Positions 45,547-55,084 are shown, counted from the stretch's first letter. The stretch is DNA of 64,000 nucleotides from Pseudothauera lacus (GCF_003034845.1 NZ_PZKC01000013.1:52922-116921); one strand, 5' to 3'. The notes: generated by a model not told the origin, from the letters alone. Program-made: numbers and translations.

Positions 45547-47607
45547 ATGGCGAAGCCGGCCGACCCCTTCGAGTCGCTCATTTCCCTGACCCCCGAGCAA
45601 CGCCGGCGCTACGACCTGCTGCTCGCCGGCCTCGACCTCCTCGACCAGGCCATCGCGGTGTTCGATGCCGCGCCCCGGCTGGTGATCTGGAACAAGGCCC
45701 TGCTGCGCCTGCTCGACTTTCCCGAGGAACTGGTGCGCGTCGGCACCCCTTTCGAGGCCTTCGTGCGCTTCAACGCCGAACGCGGCGAGTACGGCGAAGG
45801 TGACATCGAACAACTGATCGCCGAGCGCATGGCCTCGGCACGCGCCTTCCAGCCCCACTACGTCGAGCGTGCGCGCCCCAATGGCCGCCTGCTGGCGGTA
45901 CGCGGGGTGCCGATACCCAACCTCGGCTTCGTCTCGCTGTGGACCGACATTACCGAACAGCGCCGCGCCGAAGCGGTGATTCAGGAGCAGAACGCCCAGC
46001 TCGAAGCGCGGGTGCGCGAGCGCACTGCGGAACTCGAGCGCGCCAACCAGGAAATCGACCAGATCGCCCGCGCCCTGCGCCTCAACGAGGAACGCCTGCG
46101 CCTGATCCTCGACGCCATTCCGGCGATGATCGCCCACATCGACGCCGGACAGCGCTACCGCTTTGCCAATCGCGCCTACGCCGAGTGGTTCGGCGAAAGC
46201 AAGGACGGCATCGTCGGCAAGTCGATCGCCGAGGTGTTCGGCGCCGAAGCCTACGCGCTGATCGCCCCTCACCTCCACGACGCCGAGAACGGCGAGCGCG
46301 TGAGCTACGAATACTCGCGCCGCAATGCCGCCGGCCACACGGTGCATGCGCGCAGCGTGGTGGTCCCCGACGTGTCGCTGGAGGGCGGCTTCAAGGGCTT
46401 CTTCGTGCTCTCCATCGACATCACCGAGCAGAAGGCCAGCCAGGCGGCACTCATCCAGGCGCAGAAGATGGAGGCCATCGGCCAGCTCACCGGCGGTCTC
46501 GCCCATGACTTCAACAACCTGCTCTCCATCATCATCGGCAACCTCGCCGCCCTGCGCGACCGCCTGCCCGACCCCGGCCAGCACGGACAGTATCTCGATC
46601 CCGCCCTGCATGCCGCCCAGCGTGGCGCCGAGCTGATCAAGCGCCTGCTCACCTTTGCCCGCGGCCAGACCCTGGAACCGTGTGCGGTGGAAGTGGGCGC
46701 GCTGGTGCACAACATGATCCAGCTGCTGCGCCACACCCTCACCGAGGACGTGCGCATCGTCACCCATGTGCCCACCGCACGCCTGTACGCCTTCGTGGAT
46801 CCGCACCAGCTCGAGAACGCCCTCCTCAACCTCGCCCTCAACGCCCGCGACGCCATGCCCGCCGGCGGCGACCTGACCATCACCGTGGCCGAGCGCCACA
46901 TCCCCGACAGTCTGTCCGCGCTGGTCGAGCTGCCCGCCGGCGACTACGTCCAGTTCGACGTCACCGATACCGGCAGCGGCATCAGCCCGGAAGCCCTCGC
47001 GCGGGTGTTCGAACCCTTCTTCACCACCAAGCCCTTTGGGCGCGGCAGCGGTCTCGGCCTGTCGATGGTGTATGGTTTCGTGCGCCAGTCGGGGGGCAAC
47101 ATCCGCGTGCGCTCCACGCCGGGCGCCGGCACCACGGTGACCTTCGTGCTGCCACGCACCGAGGCCCCGCCCGTGGCCGCACCAGGCAGCACAGCACAGG
47201 CTGCGCCGCAGCACACCCGCAGCGGCCCGGTGCTGCTGGTCGAGGACGAAGCCGAGGTACGCCGCATCATCCGCCTGCAACTCACCGAGCTGGGCTACGC
47301 CGTACTGGAGGCCGCCGATGGCCTGGAGGCGCGCAGCCTGCTCGAGAACGTCCCCGACATCGCCCTGCTGGTCACCGACACGGTGATGCCCGGCGGCATC
47401 AACGGCCGCGAACTGGCCGCACACGCGCGCCTGCTGCGCCCGCAGCTGCCCATCCTGCTGATAACCGGCTATGCCGCCGACGACGCTCTCGAAGAGGTCG
47501 CCGAACTGGAGATCGCCATCCTGCGCAAGCCCTTCGACCGCGCCGCGCTGGCCACCGCACTGCACCGCCTCGAACAGGAACACGTCAAGGAAGCGCCCAC
47601 CTCATGA
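45547..47607 (+). CDS. PAS-containing hybrid sensor histidine kinase
   Basis: The 686-residue soluble kinase has a PAS_7-like domain (about 18-140), a coiled coil, a second PAS (about 185-295), a HisKA with H320 in GGLAHDFNN, a HATPase domain with the YGFVRQSGG G2-type box, and a C-terminal receiver with D611 in LLVTDTVMPGG. No membrane segment is seen, so the signal is cytosolic. The start is ATG 45547 with GGAG upstream. It overlaps the following OmpR-type regulator gene by 4 bp. Confidence 0.88.
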   Translation: MAKPADPFESLISLTPEQRRRYDLLLAGLDLLDQAIAVFDAAPRLVIWNKALLRLLDFPEELVRVGTPFEAFVRFNAERGEYGEGDIEQLIAERMASARAFQPHYVERARPNGRLLAVRGVPIPNLGFVSLWTDITEQRRAEAVIQEQNAQLEARVRERTAELERANQEIDQIARALRLNEERLRLILDAIPAMIAHIDAGQRYRFANRAYAEWFGESKDGIVGKSIAEVFGAEAYALIAPHLHDAENGERVSYEYSRRNAAGHTVHARSVVVPDVSLEGGFKGFFVLSIDITEQKASQAALIQAQKMEAIGQLTGGLAHDFNNLLSIIIGNLAALRDRLPDPGQHGQYLDPALHAAQRGAELIKRLLTFARGQTLEPCAVEVGALVHNMIQLLRHTLTEDVRIVTHVPTARLYAFVDPHQLENALLNLALNARDAMPAGGDLTITVAERHIPDSLSALVELPAGDYVQFDVTDTGSGISPEALARVFEPFFTTKPFGRGSGLGLSMVYGFVRQSGGNIRVRSTPGAGTTVTFVLPRTEAPPVAAPGSTAQAAPQHTRSGPVLLVEDEAEVRRIIRLQLTELGYAVLEAADGLEARSLLENVPDIALLVTDTVMPGGINGRELAAHARLLRPQLPILLITGYAADDALEEVAELEIAILRKPFDRAALATALHRLEQEHVKEAPTS

Positions 47608-48323
47608 ACCGTAGCGACAACACCGTCATCCTGGTCCTCGAAGACGAAGTGGACATCGCCCGGCTGATCTGCAGCAGCCTCGCCGAGTACGGCTTCCGCT
47701 GCGAGCACGTCAGCACCGGCGGGCAGCTGCTCGGCCGCGCCCGCCAGTCCACCCCCGACCTGTGCATCATCGACCTCGGCCTGCCCGACATGGATGGCAT
47801 GCAGGTGGTACGCGAACTGCAGGAAGGCAGCCCCTGCGCGGTGCTCATCCTCACCGGGCGCAACGATGTCACCGACCGCGTGCTGGGTCTCGAACTGGGT
47901 GCCGACGACTACATCGTCAAACCCTTCGAGCCGCGCGAGCTGGTCGCCCGCGTGCGCTCCATCCTGCGCCGCTACCAGCGCAGCGCCCCGGCGGAGGCCG
48001 AAGCGAGCGAACGCAACCTGGCGATCTTCGCAGGCTGGCGCTTCGACAAGGGCCGCCATGCCCTGATCGCCGACGACGGCGAGGAGATCGCCCTGTCCGC
48101 CGCCGAGGCCGCCCTGCTGCTGACCCTGCTGCGCCGCCCGAACAAGATCCTCAGCCGCGAGCAGTTGCTCGGCGAGCGCGACGTCGACCCCTTCGACCGC
48201 AGCATCGACGTGCGCATCTCGCGCCTGCGCCGCAAACTGCGCGACGACCCACAGAGCCCGAAGCTGATCAAGACGGTCTACGGCGCCGGCTATCTGTTCT
48301 CCGCCCAGGTGGCATGGGAATGA
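47604..48323 (+). CDS. OmpR/PhoB-family response regulator
   Basis: This 239-residue regulator has a receiver domain with EDE near 14-16, D57 in CIIDLGLPDMDG and K in IVKPFEP, and a winged-helix domain (about 140-235) with SAAEAALLLTLLRRPNKILSREQL and DRSIDVRISRLRRKL. It starts within the stop of the kinase gene (ATGA) and is surely its partner. Its target is unknown. Confidence 0.92.
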   Translation: MNRSDNTVILVLEDEVDIARLICSSLAEYGFRCEHVSTGGQLLGRARQSTPDLCIIDLGLPDMDGMQVVRELQEGSPCAVLILTGRNDVTDRVLGLELGADDYIVKPFEPRELVARVRSILRRYQRSAPAEAEASERNLAIFAGWRFDKGRHALIADDGEEIALSAAEAALLLTLLRRPNKILSREQLLGERDVDPFDRSIDVRISRLRRKLRDDPQSPKLIKTVYGAGYLFSAQVAWE

Positions 48324-48412
48324 GGGCTGCCCAGCGCGCGGCACTGGCCCTGGATTACGCTGCTTCTCTATAATTATGAATTCTTAATCCAGCACTTTCC
48401 GGGAGCCCAGAC

Positions 48413-48889
48413 ATGTCCGCACGCCCTTTCAAGATCCTAGGTATCCAGCAGATCGCCATCGGCGCACCCAGCAAGGACAGGCTGCGCACCCTGTGGGTGG
48501 ACATGCTGGGCCTGGAAGTCACCGGCAACTTCGTCTCCGAGCGCGAGAACGTGGACGAGGACATCTGCGCGATGGGCGCCGGCCCCTTCAAGGTGGAAGT
48601 GGATCTGATGCAGCCGCTCGATCCCGAAAAGAAGCCGGCGGTGCACACCACCCCGCTCAACCACGTCGGCCTGTGGGTGGACGACCTGCCGAAGGCGGTG
48701 GAATGGCTCAGCGCCAACGGCGTGCGCTTTGCCCCCGGCGGCATCCGCCGCGGCGCGGCGGGCTATGACATCACCTTCATGCACCCGAAGGGCAATGAGG
48801 AGTTCCCCATTGGCGGCGAAGGGGTGCTGATCGAGCTGGTGCAGGCGCCCCCCGAAGTGGTCGAGGCCTTCGCCAGCATCACCGGCTGA
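48413..48889 (+). CDS. VOC-fold (glyoxalase/epimerase-like) metalloprotein
   Basis: The 158-residue protein has two beta-alpha-beta-beta-beta modules. Probable metal ligands are Q13 (GIQQIAIG), E62 (KVEVDL), H84 (LNHVGLWV) and E141 (LIELVQAP). The Gln/Glu/His/Glu pattern resembles that of human glyoxalase I more than methylmalonyl-CoA epimerase (His/Gln/His/Glu). A TATAAT hexamer at 48369-48374 may be its -10 element. The substrate is unknown, and no related metabolic gene is adjacent. Confidence 0.75.
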   Translation: MSARPFKILGIQQIAIGAPSKDRLRTLWVDMLGLEVTGNFVSERENVDEDICAMGAGPFKVEVDLMQPLDPEKKPAVHTTPLNHVGLWVDDLPKAVEWLSANGVRFAPGGIRRGAAGYDITFMHPKGNEEFPIGGEGVLIELVQAPPEVVEAFASITG

Positions 48890-48897
48890 GGCTGGCG

Positions 48898-48942
48898 GTG
48901 AACGCAGACGGCGGCCCTTGCCGGGCCGCCGTCTGCGTTCAC
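48898..48942. terminator. Perfect 20-bp inverted repeat between convergent genes
   Basis: Arms 48898-48917 and 48923-48942 are perfectly complementary over 20 bp, with a 5-nt loop. It lies 8 bp after the VOC gene stop and 16 bp before the end of kamA on the other strand. It should act as a bidirectional terminator or mRNA end protector; no U-run follows on either strand. Confidence 0.8.
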
Positions 48943-48958
48943 GCGCTGCACCACGGCT

Positions 48959-50356
48959 TCACGCGCGGGCGGCTGCCAGCCTGGCCTGACGGATGGCGGC
49001 GTACTCGTCCTCCCAGAACCATTTCTCCTCGCCGAAGGCGGGCTTCAGGTGGTTCAGCCAGGTGGCCTGGTCGTCGTAGCGGGCAAAGAAGGGGCGCTGC
49101 ACCCAGTCCGGGTTGCGCCCCTGGATGAAACGCAGGGCAATGACCTTCTCGCCGGCGACCTCGGTCACACCCTGGATCTCAACCTTGCCCGGGCTTGCCG
49201 ACATGCTCGGCCCGCGCGCGGTGCGGGCCAGCCCGGAAACCTGCTGCATGGCCTCGCGATAGATTTCCCAGGCCCGCACCAGCGGCACCTCGAAGTAGTG
49301 CCGGGCGCCGGTGTCGCGTTCGACGAACATGTAGTAGGGCACGATGCCGAGCTCGACCTGCTTCTGCCACATCCGCGCCCATACCGCCGGATCGTCGTTG
49401 ATGTGGGCGACCAGCGGCCCCTGCGCGCGGATCACCGCGCCGGTGCTGCGCAGGCGGTGGATGGCGGCCTGGGCGACCTCGGTGTCGAGCTCCTTCCAGT
49501 GGTTGTAGTGCGCCATCAGCGCCACCTGCTTGCCCGCTTCGACCACCCGCTCGAGCAGGGCGACGAGTGCCTCGGCGTCCTCCGCAGAGACGAAGCGGTG
49601 CGGCCAGAAGCTCAGCGCCTTGGTGCCGATGCGGATGCTGCGGATGTGCTCGAACTCCGGCGCCAGCAGGGGTTCGATGTAGCTCTGCAGGTGCGCGGTC
49701 TTCATCACCATCGGGTCACCGCCGGTGAACAGCACGTCGGTGACTTCCGGGTGGGTACGCAGGTAGTTGTGCAGCACTGCGGCCTCGGAGCTGGCCATGC
49801 GCAGCTCCTTGTCGCCGACGAACTGCGCCCAGCGGAAGCAGAAGGTGCAGTAGGCGTGGCAGGTCTGGCCCTGGCTGGGGAAGAACAGCACGGTCTCGCG
49901 GTACTTGTGCTGGATGCCGTCGAGGCGGTGGCCCTCCTCGTCACGCGGCATGTTCATCTCCATCTGGTCTGCCGGATGGGGGTTGAGCGCGTGGCGCACG
50001 GCATCGGCGGCGGCGGCGATCTCATCCTTCTCCGCCCCTGCGCGCAGGAGCGCGGCGATGCGCTCGTAATGCTCGGGGTCGAGCATGCCACGCTGCGGGA
50101 AGGTGAGCTGGAAGATGGGATCGGCGGGCACCTGACGCCAGTCGATGAGCTCGTCGATGACATACTGATTGACCCGGAAAGGCAGGACGGTGGACACCAC
50201 CTTCATCTCGAAGCGCATCGCCTCTGGCAGGGCAGCGAGCTGGGGGATGCGGTCGAGATCGCGCTGGGTATATACCTTGAAGGTCGGCGGACTGGCCTGA
50301 CCTTTCATTTCTGCAATCGACCACTGGCGCTCCGCCGTGCGGATCTGGGTAGGCAT
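48959..50356 (-). CDS. kamA: KamA-family radical SAM protein (lysine 2,3-aminomutase-like)
   Basis: This 465-residue radical SAM/PLP enzyme has the cluster motif C166-x3-C170-x2-C173 (CHAYCTFC), VLFTGGDPMVM for SAM binding and a probable PLP lysine at K391 in SASPGKVEIQG. KamA converts L-lysine to L-beta-lysine using 5'-deoxyadenosyl radical chemistry. Some homologues act on other amino acids, and the C-terminal PLP region here departs from the clostridial PGGGGK form. The start at 50356 is chosen because AAGGAG lies 6 nt before it, whereas the ATG at 50362 abuts the ribosome site. No beta-lysine acetyltransferase (ablB) is adjacent, so the pathway is unclear. Confidence 0.82.
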   Translation of the reverse strand: MPTQIRTAERQWSIAEMKGQASPPTFKVYTQRDLDRIPQLAALPEAMRFEMKVVSTVLPFRVNQYVIDELIDWRQVPADPIFQLTFPQRGMLDPEHYERIAALLRAGAEKDEIAAAADAVRHALNPHPADQMEMNMPRDEEGHRLDGIQHKYRETVLFFPSQGQTCHAYCTFCFRWAQFVGDKELRMASSEAAVLHNYLRTHPEVTDVLFTGGDPMVMKTAHLQSYIEPLLAPEFEHIRSIRIGTKALSFWPHRFVSAEDAEALVALLERVVEAGKQVALMAHYNHWKELDTEVAQAAIHRLRSTGAVIRAQGPLVAHINDDPAVWARMWQKQVELGIVPYYMFVERDTGARHYFEVPLVRAWEIYREAMQQVSGLARTARGPSMSASPGKVEIQGVTEVAGEKVIALRFIQGRNPDWVQRPFFARYDDQATWLNHLKPAFGEEKWFWEDEYAAIRQARLAAARA

Positions 50357-50448
50357 GGGCATCTCCTTCTGCTGTTGGCCTGTCGCGCACCCGTCACCCT
50401 GGGCGCAGGCGGCGCACGGGCGTCATCTCGGGGTACAGGCCATGGTCG

Positions 50449-50493
50449 GACCGCAGGGCAGGAAAAGGCGCGGGGCAAGCGCGCCCTGCGGTC
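50449..50493 (-). terminator. Hairpin downstream of pilR
   Basis: Perfect 11-bp arms (50449-50459 and 50483-50493) enclose a GC-rich inner region that can form a further stem. It lies about 120 bp after the pilR stop and about 90 bp before kamA on the same strand. It probably ends the pilSR transcript. No U-run follows. Confidence 0.5.
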
Positions 50494-50614
50494 GAAGCGC
50501 GCCACCGAAGATCGTCGGCAGCGCTCGGGAACGGGCGAATCTTATTGCACGAGTTAGTTTTGTGCAAATACGACAGGGCGCAACAGGGAAGGTTCCCGCC
50601 TCACCCCGCGGGCG

Positions 50615-51976
50615 CTACTCCATCCCCCACTTGTGCAGGCGGTAGCGCAGCTGGCGCAGGGTCATGCCCAGGCGACGGGCGGCGGCGGAACGGTTCCAGC
50701 GCGTCTCGTCGAGGGTGCGCAGCACGCGGATGCGCTCATCGTCGCTGTCGGCAGCGGCGTCCTCGACGGCTTCGGAATCGTGGCGCGGCAGAGGGCGCAC
50801 CAGTCCCTCGGTGGGATGCAGCTCGATGTCGGCAAGGCCGATCTCATCGCCCTCGCACAACGCGCAGGCGCGTTCGAGCATGTTCTCCAGCTCGCGCACG
50901 TTGCCGGGGAAGGGGTGCTGCCGCAGGCTGGCCAGCGCTGCCGCCGAGAGCCGCCGCGGCGCCACCCCCTCGCGCTCGGCGAGGCGGGCAAGGATGTGCG
51001 CGGCAAGCACGGGAATATCCTCCGGGCGTTCGCGCAGCGGCGGCACCCGCAGGGTGATGACGTTGATGCGGAAGAACAGATCCTGGCGAAAGCGGCCGTC
51101 GGCGACCAGCTGAGCAAGATCGCGGTGGGAAGCCGAGAGGATGCGCACATCGACCGCTTCCTCGCCGTGCGCGCCGACCGGGCGCACGGCGCGCTCCTGG
51201 ATGGCACGCAGCAGCTTGACCTGCATCGCCAGCGGCAGCTCGGCGACCTCGTCGAGAAACAGCGTGCCGCCGCTGGCGGCCTGGAAGAGGCCCTGCTTGT
51301 CGGTGGCCGCACCGGTGAAACTGCCCTTCTTGTGGCCAAAGAACTCGCTTTCCATCAGCTCCGGCGAGATCGCCCCGCAGTTGACCGGCACGAAGGGACC
51401 TTTCGCACGCGGGCCGAGACTGTGGATGAGGCGGGCGATGACTTCCTTGCCGGTGCCCGATTCACCGTGGATGAAGACCGGTGCCTGGTTGCGTGCGAGG
51501 CGCTCGATCTGCTGGCGCAACTGTGCCAGCACCGTCGAGCAGCCGAGCAGCTGGCGCCCGCCGCTGTCGGCGGGGGCATCCTCACGGCTGCGCAGCGCAT
51601 TGGCGACCAGTTCGCGCAAGCCCTTCAGCTCCACCGGCTTGGTAAGGAAGTCGAAGGCGCCGAGCTTGAGCGCACGGATCGCCGTCTCGATGCTGCCGAA
51701 GGCAGTGATCACCGCCACCGGCAGGCCGGGATGGCGGGTCTGGATGAACTCCACCAGTTCGAGCCCGTCACCGTCTGGCAGGCGCATGTCGGTCAGGCAC
51801 AGCCGGTAGCGCCGGGCATCGAGCAGGGCGCGCGCCTCGGCCACCGAGCCGGCGCTGTCGCAAGCCAGTCCCATGCGCAGCAAGGACAGCTCGATCAGTT
51901 CGCGGATGTCTTCTTCGTCATCGATCACCAGCACGTCGGCGGCGACCGGGGAATTGCGGCGGTCTTCCTGGGTCAT
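50615..51976 (-). CDS. pilR: Sigma-54-dependent response regulator PilR
   Basis: This 453-residue NtrC-family regulator has a receiver with D63 in CLTDMRLPDGDG, an AAA+ domain with Walker A GESGTGKE (near 170), the sigma-54 contact loop GSFTGA (a common GAFTGA variant), Walker B GGTLFLDE, and a Fis-type HTH (WNRSAAARRLGMTLRQLRYRL). With PilS it activates sigma-54-dependent pilA transcription. The start overlaps the pilS stop by 4 bp. No pilin gene is in the window. Confidence 0.9.
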   Translation of the reverse strand: MTQEDRRNSPVAADVLVIDDEEDIRELIELSLLRMGLACDSAGSVAEARALLDARRYRLCLTDMRLPDGDGLELVEFIQTRHPGLPVAVITAFGSIETAIRALKLGAFDFLTKPVELKGLRELVANALRSREDAPADSGGRQLLGCSTVLAQLRQQIERLARNQAPVFIHGESGTGKEVIARLIHSLGPRAKGPFVPVNCGAISPELMESEFFGHKKGSFTGAATDKQGLFQAASGGTLFLDEVAELPLAMQVKLLRAIQERAVRPVGAHGEEAVDVRILSASHRDLAQLVADGRFRQDLFFRINVITLRVPPLRERPEDIPVLAAHILARLAEREGVAPRRLSAAALASLRQHPFPGNVRELENMLERACALCEGDEIGLADIELHPTEGLVRPLPRHDSEAVEDAAADSDDERIRVLRTLDETRWNRSAAARRLGMTLRQLRYRLHKWGME

Positions 51977-53535
51977 GGCGTACTCCGCGCAGCGAGGGTG
52001 AAATGCGCCCCCTCGGTTTCCGGCCCCGGCACCAGTTCCAGTGCCGCGGCGTTGGCTTCGGCGAGTTCGCGGGCGATGTACAGCCCGAGGCCGGTGCCCT
52101 TGGGATGGGAGGTGAAGAAAGGTTCGAAGATCTTCGCGCGATCGACCTCGGGCACACCAGGCCCGTCATCGACGACGTGCACCACCACGCTGCCGGGTTC
52201 AGGTGCATGCGCATGGACGCGGATCGCCCCGGCCTTGCCGCTGCAGTAGCGGCGCGCATTGCCGAGCAGGTTGGTGAGGATCTGCTGCAGGTGGGCGCGG
52301 TCGGCAGCGAGAGTGAGCGCCGGATCGATGTCGACGGCGTAGATGCGGCGCTCCTCGTCACTGCCCAGGCAGGCCTCTTCCACCAGCGCGTTCACGAAGT
52401 CGGCAAGCGCGATCGCGCTGGGCAGCACTTCGTCGCGGCGCCCGAGGGCGAGGACATCGCGCACCATGCGCTCGATGCGGCGGGTGTTGTCGTTGATGAT
52501 GCGCACCAGACGGGCCTGCATGTCGCCGCGCTTCTCCTCCAGCAGCAGCTCCGCGGCCTGCGACACCGCCGACAGCGGATTGCGGATCTCGTGCGCCATG
52601 CTGGCGGTCAGGCGCCCCAGCGCCGCCAGCTTGAGCTGCTGGATCTGGCGCTGGATCTCCTCGAAGTCGGTCAGGTAGATCACCGTGTCACCCCCCTCGC
52701 CACCGGCCCCCACGGCGCGGCAGCGCATGCTGCGCCCGGCGCGGCCGAGGCGGCCGAGACCGCTGCCGCCGCAACTGCCGTCGAGCAGGCAGTGCGGCAG
52801 ACCCGGTTCCAGATCGGCCAGCAGCGCGCCTTCCGGCAAGGCCATGCCGAGCATCTCGCTGGCGCGCGGGTTGGCATGGCGGATGCGCCCGTCGGCACCG
52901 AGCACCACCACGCCATCCTGCATGTCGCGGATGATGCGCTCATTGATGGCCTGCTGGTTGGCCAGTTCGACGCCGCGGCGCTGGGCCAGCGACTCGTTGG
53001 CCTGCGCCCGGCGCGCCAGCAGGCGGGCCACCATGGCGATGGCGAAGAAGCCCGAACAGGCAATGCCGACCTGAAAGAAGTCCCCCGCCAGACCACCGCC
53101 GAAATGGCGCCAGACGTTCTCCAGCAGCACCAGCACGGTCGCCAGCGCGGCATGGAAGAGCACCGTACGCTCGCGCGACACCAGCCCCGAACCGGCCAGC
53201 ACAACCATCATCAGCAGCAGCGGCACACCGCTGCGGTAGCCGCCACTGGACCACATCAGCGCCGCCAGGACAATGATGTCGACGGCCCCCTGGAGGGCGG
53301 CGATGCGGTTGAAACCGAAGCGCTGCAAGGCATCGGGAAAACCCAGCAGAAGCACCGCGGCGAGGTAGGCCACGGCGACACCGAGAAAGAAGCGCGGCGA
53401 CTCGCCACCAAGGCCGAGCTCCTGCCCGGCGACGACGAAGAGCCCGGCGAGGATGAGCCGGAAGAGGTTGAAATAGCGCAGGGAGGTCAGCCGGGTGTGG
53501 TCGAAGCCACTGACCGCCGCACTCGCCTCAGCCAT
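51973..53535 (-). CDS. pilS: Type IV pilus sensor histidine kinase PilS
   Basis: The 520-residue kinase has about six N-terminal hydrophobic segments (residues 20-185), a PAS domain (about 200-300) and a HisKA with SMAHEIRNPLSAVSQAAELL. The HATPase has VVDDGPGV and GTGLGLYIARELA. This is the PilS architecture. It overlaps pilR and is preceded by a small PP0621-type gene whose stop directly abuts its start (TGAATG). Confidence 0.88.
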   Translation of the reverse strand: MAEASAAVSGFDHTRLTSLRYFNLFRLILAGLFVVAGQELGLGGESPRFFLGVAVAYLAAVLLLGFPDALQRFGFNRIAALQGAVDIIVLAALMWSSGGYRSGVPLLLMMVVLAGSGLVSRERTVLFHAALATVLVLLENVWRHFGGGLAGDFFQVGIACSGFFAIAMVARLLARRAQANESLAQRRGVELANQQAINERIIRDMQDGVVVLGADGRIRHANPRASEMLGMALPEGALLADLEPGLPHCLLDGSCGGSGLGRLGRAGRSMRCRAVGAGGEGGDTVIYLTDFEEIQRQIQQLKLAALGRLTASMAHEIRNPLSAVSQAAELLLEEKRGDMQARLVRIINDNTRRIERMVRDVLALGRRDEVLPSAIALADFVNALVEEACLGSDEERRIYAVDIDPALTLAADRAHLQQILTNLLGNARRYCSGKAGAIRVHAHAPEPGSVVVHVVDDGPGVPEVDRAKIFEPFFTSHPKGTGLGLYIARELAEANAAALELVPGPETEGAHFTLAARSTP

Positions 53536-53781
53536 TCACGAGCGCCTCGCACCGAGGCGGCGGTGCGCCGCGCAACAGAAGAACTCGGCGCCCTCGCGCA
53601 CACCCTCGCTCTCCGGCACATGCACGCCGCAGTGCGCGCACGCCACCATGCGCTCGGCGGCGGGCGTGCGGCGCCCCTCCGCCGATGGCCTCCCGGCGCG
53701 CCGCGCACGGAAACCCTGCAGGGCTCGGCGCAGCCACCAGACGACGATCAGCAGGAGGATGAAGATGAGGATGTTGCGCAC
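53536..53781 (-). CDS. PP0621-type small membrane protein with zinc-finger-like cysteines
   Basis: The 81-residue protein has one N-terminal hydrophobic helix (MRNILIFILLLIVVWWL) and a C-terminal MVACAHCGVHVPESEG followed by FFCCAAHR, a probable CxxC/CC-H zinc site. It is the first gene of a three-gene unit with pilS and pilR. Its function is unknown. The conserved linkage to pilSR in this group suggests a link to pilus regulation. Confidence 0.8.
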   Translation of the reverse strand: MRNILIFILLLIVVWWLRRALQGFRARRAGRPSAEGRRTPAAERMVACAHCGVHVPESEGVREGAEFFCCAAHRRLGARRS

Positions 53782-53835
53782 GGCGCGCGGGACTCCGGGG
53801 GAATTCGGTCAGTTTAGCATGGCACCGGCCTGCCC

Positions 53836-54993
53836 TCAGACGCGCTGCAGGCGTTCGCAGGCGCGCGCCAGGGTGTCCTCGTTCTTCGCAAAGCAGAAGC
53901 GCACCACGCGATCGTCATGGCCGTCGGCGAAGAAGGCGGAGACCGGAATCGCCGCCACGCCGACCTCGCGGGTAAGGTACTCGCAGAACGCGGTATCGGG
54001 CCGTTCGGAGATCGCCGCGTAGCGCGCGAGCTGGAAATAGGTGCCACGCGAGGGCAGCAGTTCGAAGCGCGAGGCGGCGAGCGCGGCGCGGAAGAAATCG
54101 CGCTTGGCCTGGTAGAAGGCGGCCAGGCCGAGATGGCGCCCGGGGTCGGCCATGTAGTCGGCAAGCGCGTACTGCACCGGCGTGTTCACGGTGAACACAT
54201 TGAACTGGTGCACCTTGCGGAACTCCGCCATCAGCTCGCGCGGGGCGGCGACGTAACCCACCTTCCAGCCGGTGATGTGATAGGTCTTGCCGAAGCTGGA
54301 GACGATCAGGCTGCGCGCGGCCAGCTCGGGGTGGCGGGCGCAGCTCTCGTGGCGCGCGCCGTCGAAGACGATGTGTTCATAGACCTCGTCGGACACCACC
54401 ACGATGCCGGTGTCGCGGGTGAGTGCAGCGAGCTGCGCCATGTCATCCGCGGTCCATACGGTGGCGGTGGGGTTGTGCGGCGAGTTGATCATGATCATGC
54501 GCGTGCGCGGGCTGATCGCCGCGGCCACCGCCGCCCAGTCCGGGCGATAGTCCGGCGCGGCCAGGCGCAGGCGCACCACCTTGCCGCCCTGCAGTTCGAT
54601 GGCCGGCGCGTAGGAGTCGTACACCGGTTCGAAGACGATGACCTCGTCGCCCGGATGCACCAGTGCGGCCACCGCGGTAAACAGCGCCTGGGTGGCGCCG
54701 GCGGTCACGGTGATCTCGCTATCCACGTCGTAGGCCGTGCCGTACAGCGTCTCGATCTTGCGCGCGATGGCCTCGCGCAGCACCGCCACTCCGGCCATCG
54801 GCGGATACTGGTTGTGCCCGGCACGCATCCAGTGCGCGACGCGCTCGAACAGCACGTCTCCCGCATTGAAGTCCGGGTAGCCCTGCGACAGGTTGATCGC
54901 CCCGCACTCCTGCGCCATACGCGACATCACGGTGAAAATGGTGGTGCCCACGGCAGGCAGGCGGGAGACGACGGGAGCGGGGAAGCTGGGCAT
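53836..54993 (-). CDS. PLP-dependent aminotransferase, methionine transaminase-like
   Basis: The 385-residue class I aminotransferase begins MPSFPAPVVSRLPAVGTTIFTVMS. The PLP lysine is in VSSFGKTYHITGWKVGYV. The NLSQGYPDFN and SPHNPTATVW segments are typical of YbdL-type methionine aminotransferases, which transaminate 2-keto-4-methylthiobutyrate to methionine. An 88-residue upstream extension is rejected as unconserved. It is divergent from mtnA across 91 bp, which fits methionine-salvage chemistry. Confidence 0.85.
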   Translation of the reverse strand: MPSFPAPVVSRLPAVGTTIFTVMSRMAQECGAINLSQGYPDFNAGDVLFERVAHWMRAGHNQYPPMAGVAVLREAIARKIETLYGTAYDVDSEITVTAGATQALFTAVAALVHPGDEVIVFEPVYDSYAPAIELQGGKVVRLRLAAPDYRPDWAAVAAAISPRTRMIMINSPHNPTATVWTADDMAQLAALTRDTGIVVVSDEVYEHIVFDGARHESCARHPELAARSLIVSSFGKTYHITGWKVGYVAAPRELMAEFRKVHQFNVFTVNTPVQYALADYMADPGRHLGLAAFYQAKRDFFRAALAASRFELLPSRGTYFQLARYAAISERPDTAFCEYLTREVGVAAIPVSAFFADGHDDRVVRFCFAKNEDTLARACERLQRV

Positions 54994-55084
54994 GGCGACG
55001 GGCACGGCAAGGAAGGGAACGAACGATTGTGGCAGAGCCCGGTCTGCTTGGGAAACGTCTGTACACCCTTGATAGAATCCCCGC

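Noticed and set aside
52003..53817. A 604-codon plus-strand open frame antisense to pilS
   Set aside because: PilS has a complete kinase architecture, and the antisense frame is a codon-bias artefact.
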